A DNA stretch of 64,000 nucleotides from Streptomyces sp. NBC_01232 (GTDB lineage Bacteria > Actinomycetota > Actinomycetes > Streptomycetales > Streptomycetaceae). Positions 63,022 to 64,000 of the stretch are shown piece after piece. Every line of letters starts with the position of its first letter. The stretch's first letter is position 1. The notes below the pieces were generated by a model. It searched no databases, was not told the DNA's origin, and saw only the letters and a list, made by a program, of their open reading frames with translations. The DNA lies in NCBI RefSeq assembly GCF_035989885.1, contig NZ_CP108518.1, positions 5,695,001-5,759,000 of the forward strand. Reading direction: 5' to 3'. Both the position numbers and the translations under genes were made by a program.

Positions 63022-63974
63022 ACCCGGTCGTCTACATCCTCGGCGGACCGGACGGATACGGGGCCACCGACGACGACTGGGGGGCCGGGGGCCTGGAACC
63101 CGACCTGCTGGCCGGTCCGGACTTCCTGTTGGCCCTGATGCGCCGGGGCCGCGCGTACGGACAGCCGTACTCCTGGCGGCCCGACGACGAGATCGACGCG
63201 GGCGTCGCGGTGGACCCGGACCGCAAGGTCCTGCGGCTGTTCGTCATGGAGGGCCCCCTCGTCGAGCCGTACACCCGCCGGGCCGCCTTCGCCCTCCTGC
63301 GGGCCGCCTGGCCCGGCTGGGAGGTCCACTGGATCTACGGCGCCCAGACCGGGCTGCGGAGCCACCTCGGCCTCGACCCCGCGGACGACGAGGACCGCGA
63401 GCGCCCGGCCTGGGCCGACGACCTCTTCGTCTCCCGGCCCGGGGTGCCGCACACCCCGGTTCCGGGCATGCCGTCCACCGTGGTGACCCTGGACGGCCCG
63501 GACCGCTGCCACCTGGTGGGCTACGGCTTCGACCACCCCGTCATGCACGGTCCGGCCCTGCTCGGCTTCCTGGACGGGGCGACGGACGAGGGCGGCCACC
63601 ACGGGCTCGCCGAGGGCGGTGTGCACATCGACGCGCACCGCCGCCGGGTCGGCTGGTGGACCATCGGGACCCAGATCCACTCCGACACGGTGGCCGCGCG
63701 CTGGCCGGGCTGGACGGTCGAGTTCTGGGAGGACCGCTGGGCCGGGCATCGCGCGGCCTCGGGCGGCCGCTTCGATCCGGCCGAGCCGGACGACACGGCC
63801 GCGCTGATCTCCGTACGGGACGCGGCGCTGCGGCACTGGACGCCGATCCCCACCGATGAACGCGACGGGCTCCTCTGCCTGGCGGGACTCACCGGGAGGA
63901 GCCTCACCACCCGGCAGGCGCCGCCCGTTCGGGCCCGGATCGAGGCGGCGTACCGGCAGGCCGCGGGGGGATGA
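63018..63974 (+). CDS. Conserved hypothetical protein
   Basis: A 318-residue soluble protein, MNPVVYILGGPDGYGA..., rich in Trp, Asp and Gly, without signal peptide, membrane segment or a recognised domain. Tryptophan-rich segments (AWPGWEVHWIYGA, RRVGWWTIGTQIHSD, RWPGWTVEFWEDRW) recur with similar spacing, suggesting internal repeats of a beta-rich fold. It is translationally coupled to the DUF1330 gene. I recall similar proteins in streptomycetes annotated only as hypothetical. Confidence 0.8.
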   Translation: MNPVVYILGGPDGYGATDDDWGAGGLEPDLLAGPDFLLALMRRGRAYGQPYSWRPDDEIDAGVAVDPDRKVLRLFVMEGPLVEPYTRRAAFALLRAAWPGWEVHWIYGAQTGLRSHLGLDPADDEDRERPAWADDLFVSRPGVPHTPVPGMPSTVVTLDGPDRCHLVGYGFDHPVMHGPALLGFLDGATDEGGHHGLAEGGVHIDAHRRRVGWWTIGTQIHSDTVAARWPGWTVEFWEDRWAGHRAASGGRFDPAEPDDTAALISVRDAALRHWTPIPTDERDGLLCLAGLTGRSLTTRQAPPVRARIEAAYRQAAGG

Positions 63975-64000
63975 CGGGGGATGACGAGGGATGACGGGGG
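63972..64000. repeat. Short tandem repeat at the window edge
   Basis: Three imperfect copies of GATGACGGGG/GATGACGAGG follow the stop codon of the last gene and run off the end of the window; extent unknown. Confidence 0.5.

Overview
The window looks like chromosomal DNA of a Streptomyces or very close actinomycete. Coding DNA is very GC-rich, starts are often GTG, lipoproteins and Tat-like signals are abundant, and nearly all genes belong to families typical of the genus. From memory (not checked), the flanks run in the order of the S. coelicolor SCO5443 to about SCO5490 interval: glgE, glgP, metalloprotease, glgX, L,D-transpeptidases, a small EF-hand protein, sdaA-glyA-gcvH-gcvT, a peptide ABC transporter, a cysteine desulfurase, an amidase and mnmA. 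No rRNA, tRNA, CRISPR array, prophage or insertion sequence was recognised.

Layout. (1) 1-5734: storage-glucan metabolism, with the 5'-half of glgE (cut by the window edge), an unrecognised TTA-containing gene and glgP. (2) 5902-8873: two secreted proteins, one an M4 metalloprotease with a P domain. (3) 9257-26192: a Wzx/Wzy-type exopolysaccharide locus. It holds an initiating sugar-phosphate transferase, GDP-fucose synthesis (gmd, fcl), two GT4 glycosyltransferases, a WcaF-like acetyltransferase, a polymerase, a flippase and a Wzc-like co-polymerase with an eroded P-loop. It also holds a large secreted propeller/FN3/LamG/DNRLRE protein, a lipoprotein, and a TagD-like cytidylyltransferase facing a CDP-alcohol phosphotransferase. 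This locus is the best candidate for an incompletely described system. (4) 26317-33300: glgX, then three L,D-transpeptidase-fold proteins and a SpaA-like protein, a cell-wall block. (5) 33406-41132: enoyl-CoA hydratase, a TTA-containing anti-sigma-like ATPase, a polysaccharide-deacetylase/propeller pair, an EF-hand protein, a PadR regulator with a divergent flavoprotein, a RibD-like reductase and an AMIN-like secreted protein. (6) 41302-46127: serine/glycine catabolism (sdaA, glyA, gcvH, gcvT) read leftward, with a tandem glycine riboswitch ahead of gcvT. (7) 46318-55375: a P-loop protein, two SseB-type proteins and a five-gene oligopeptide ABC transporter. (8) 55576-64000: TRIC-type channel, thioesterase, cysteine desulfurase feeding mnmA, an amidase, a probable NACHT-ATPase remnant, a reductase with divergent GATase1-AraC regulator, a DUF1330 protein and a conserved hypothetical.

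How the genes connect. GlgE builds alpha-glucan from maltose-1-phosphate, and GlgP and GlgX break it down. The exopolysaccharide locus would make a lipid-linked, probably fucosylated repeat unit, flip it and polymerise it outside the membrane. SdaA, SHMT and the glycine cleavage proteins link serine and glycine to one-carbon units under glycine control. The cysteine desulfurase lies close to mnmA and could supply its sulfur. Many intergenic gaps contain perfect GC-rich hairpins that act, or plausibly act, as terminators. Coordinates of starts were chosen by family alignment from memory and by Shine-Dalgarno spacing; no searches could be run.
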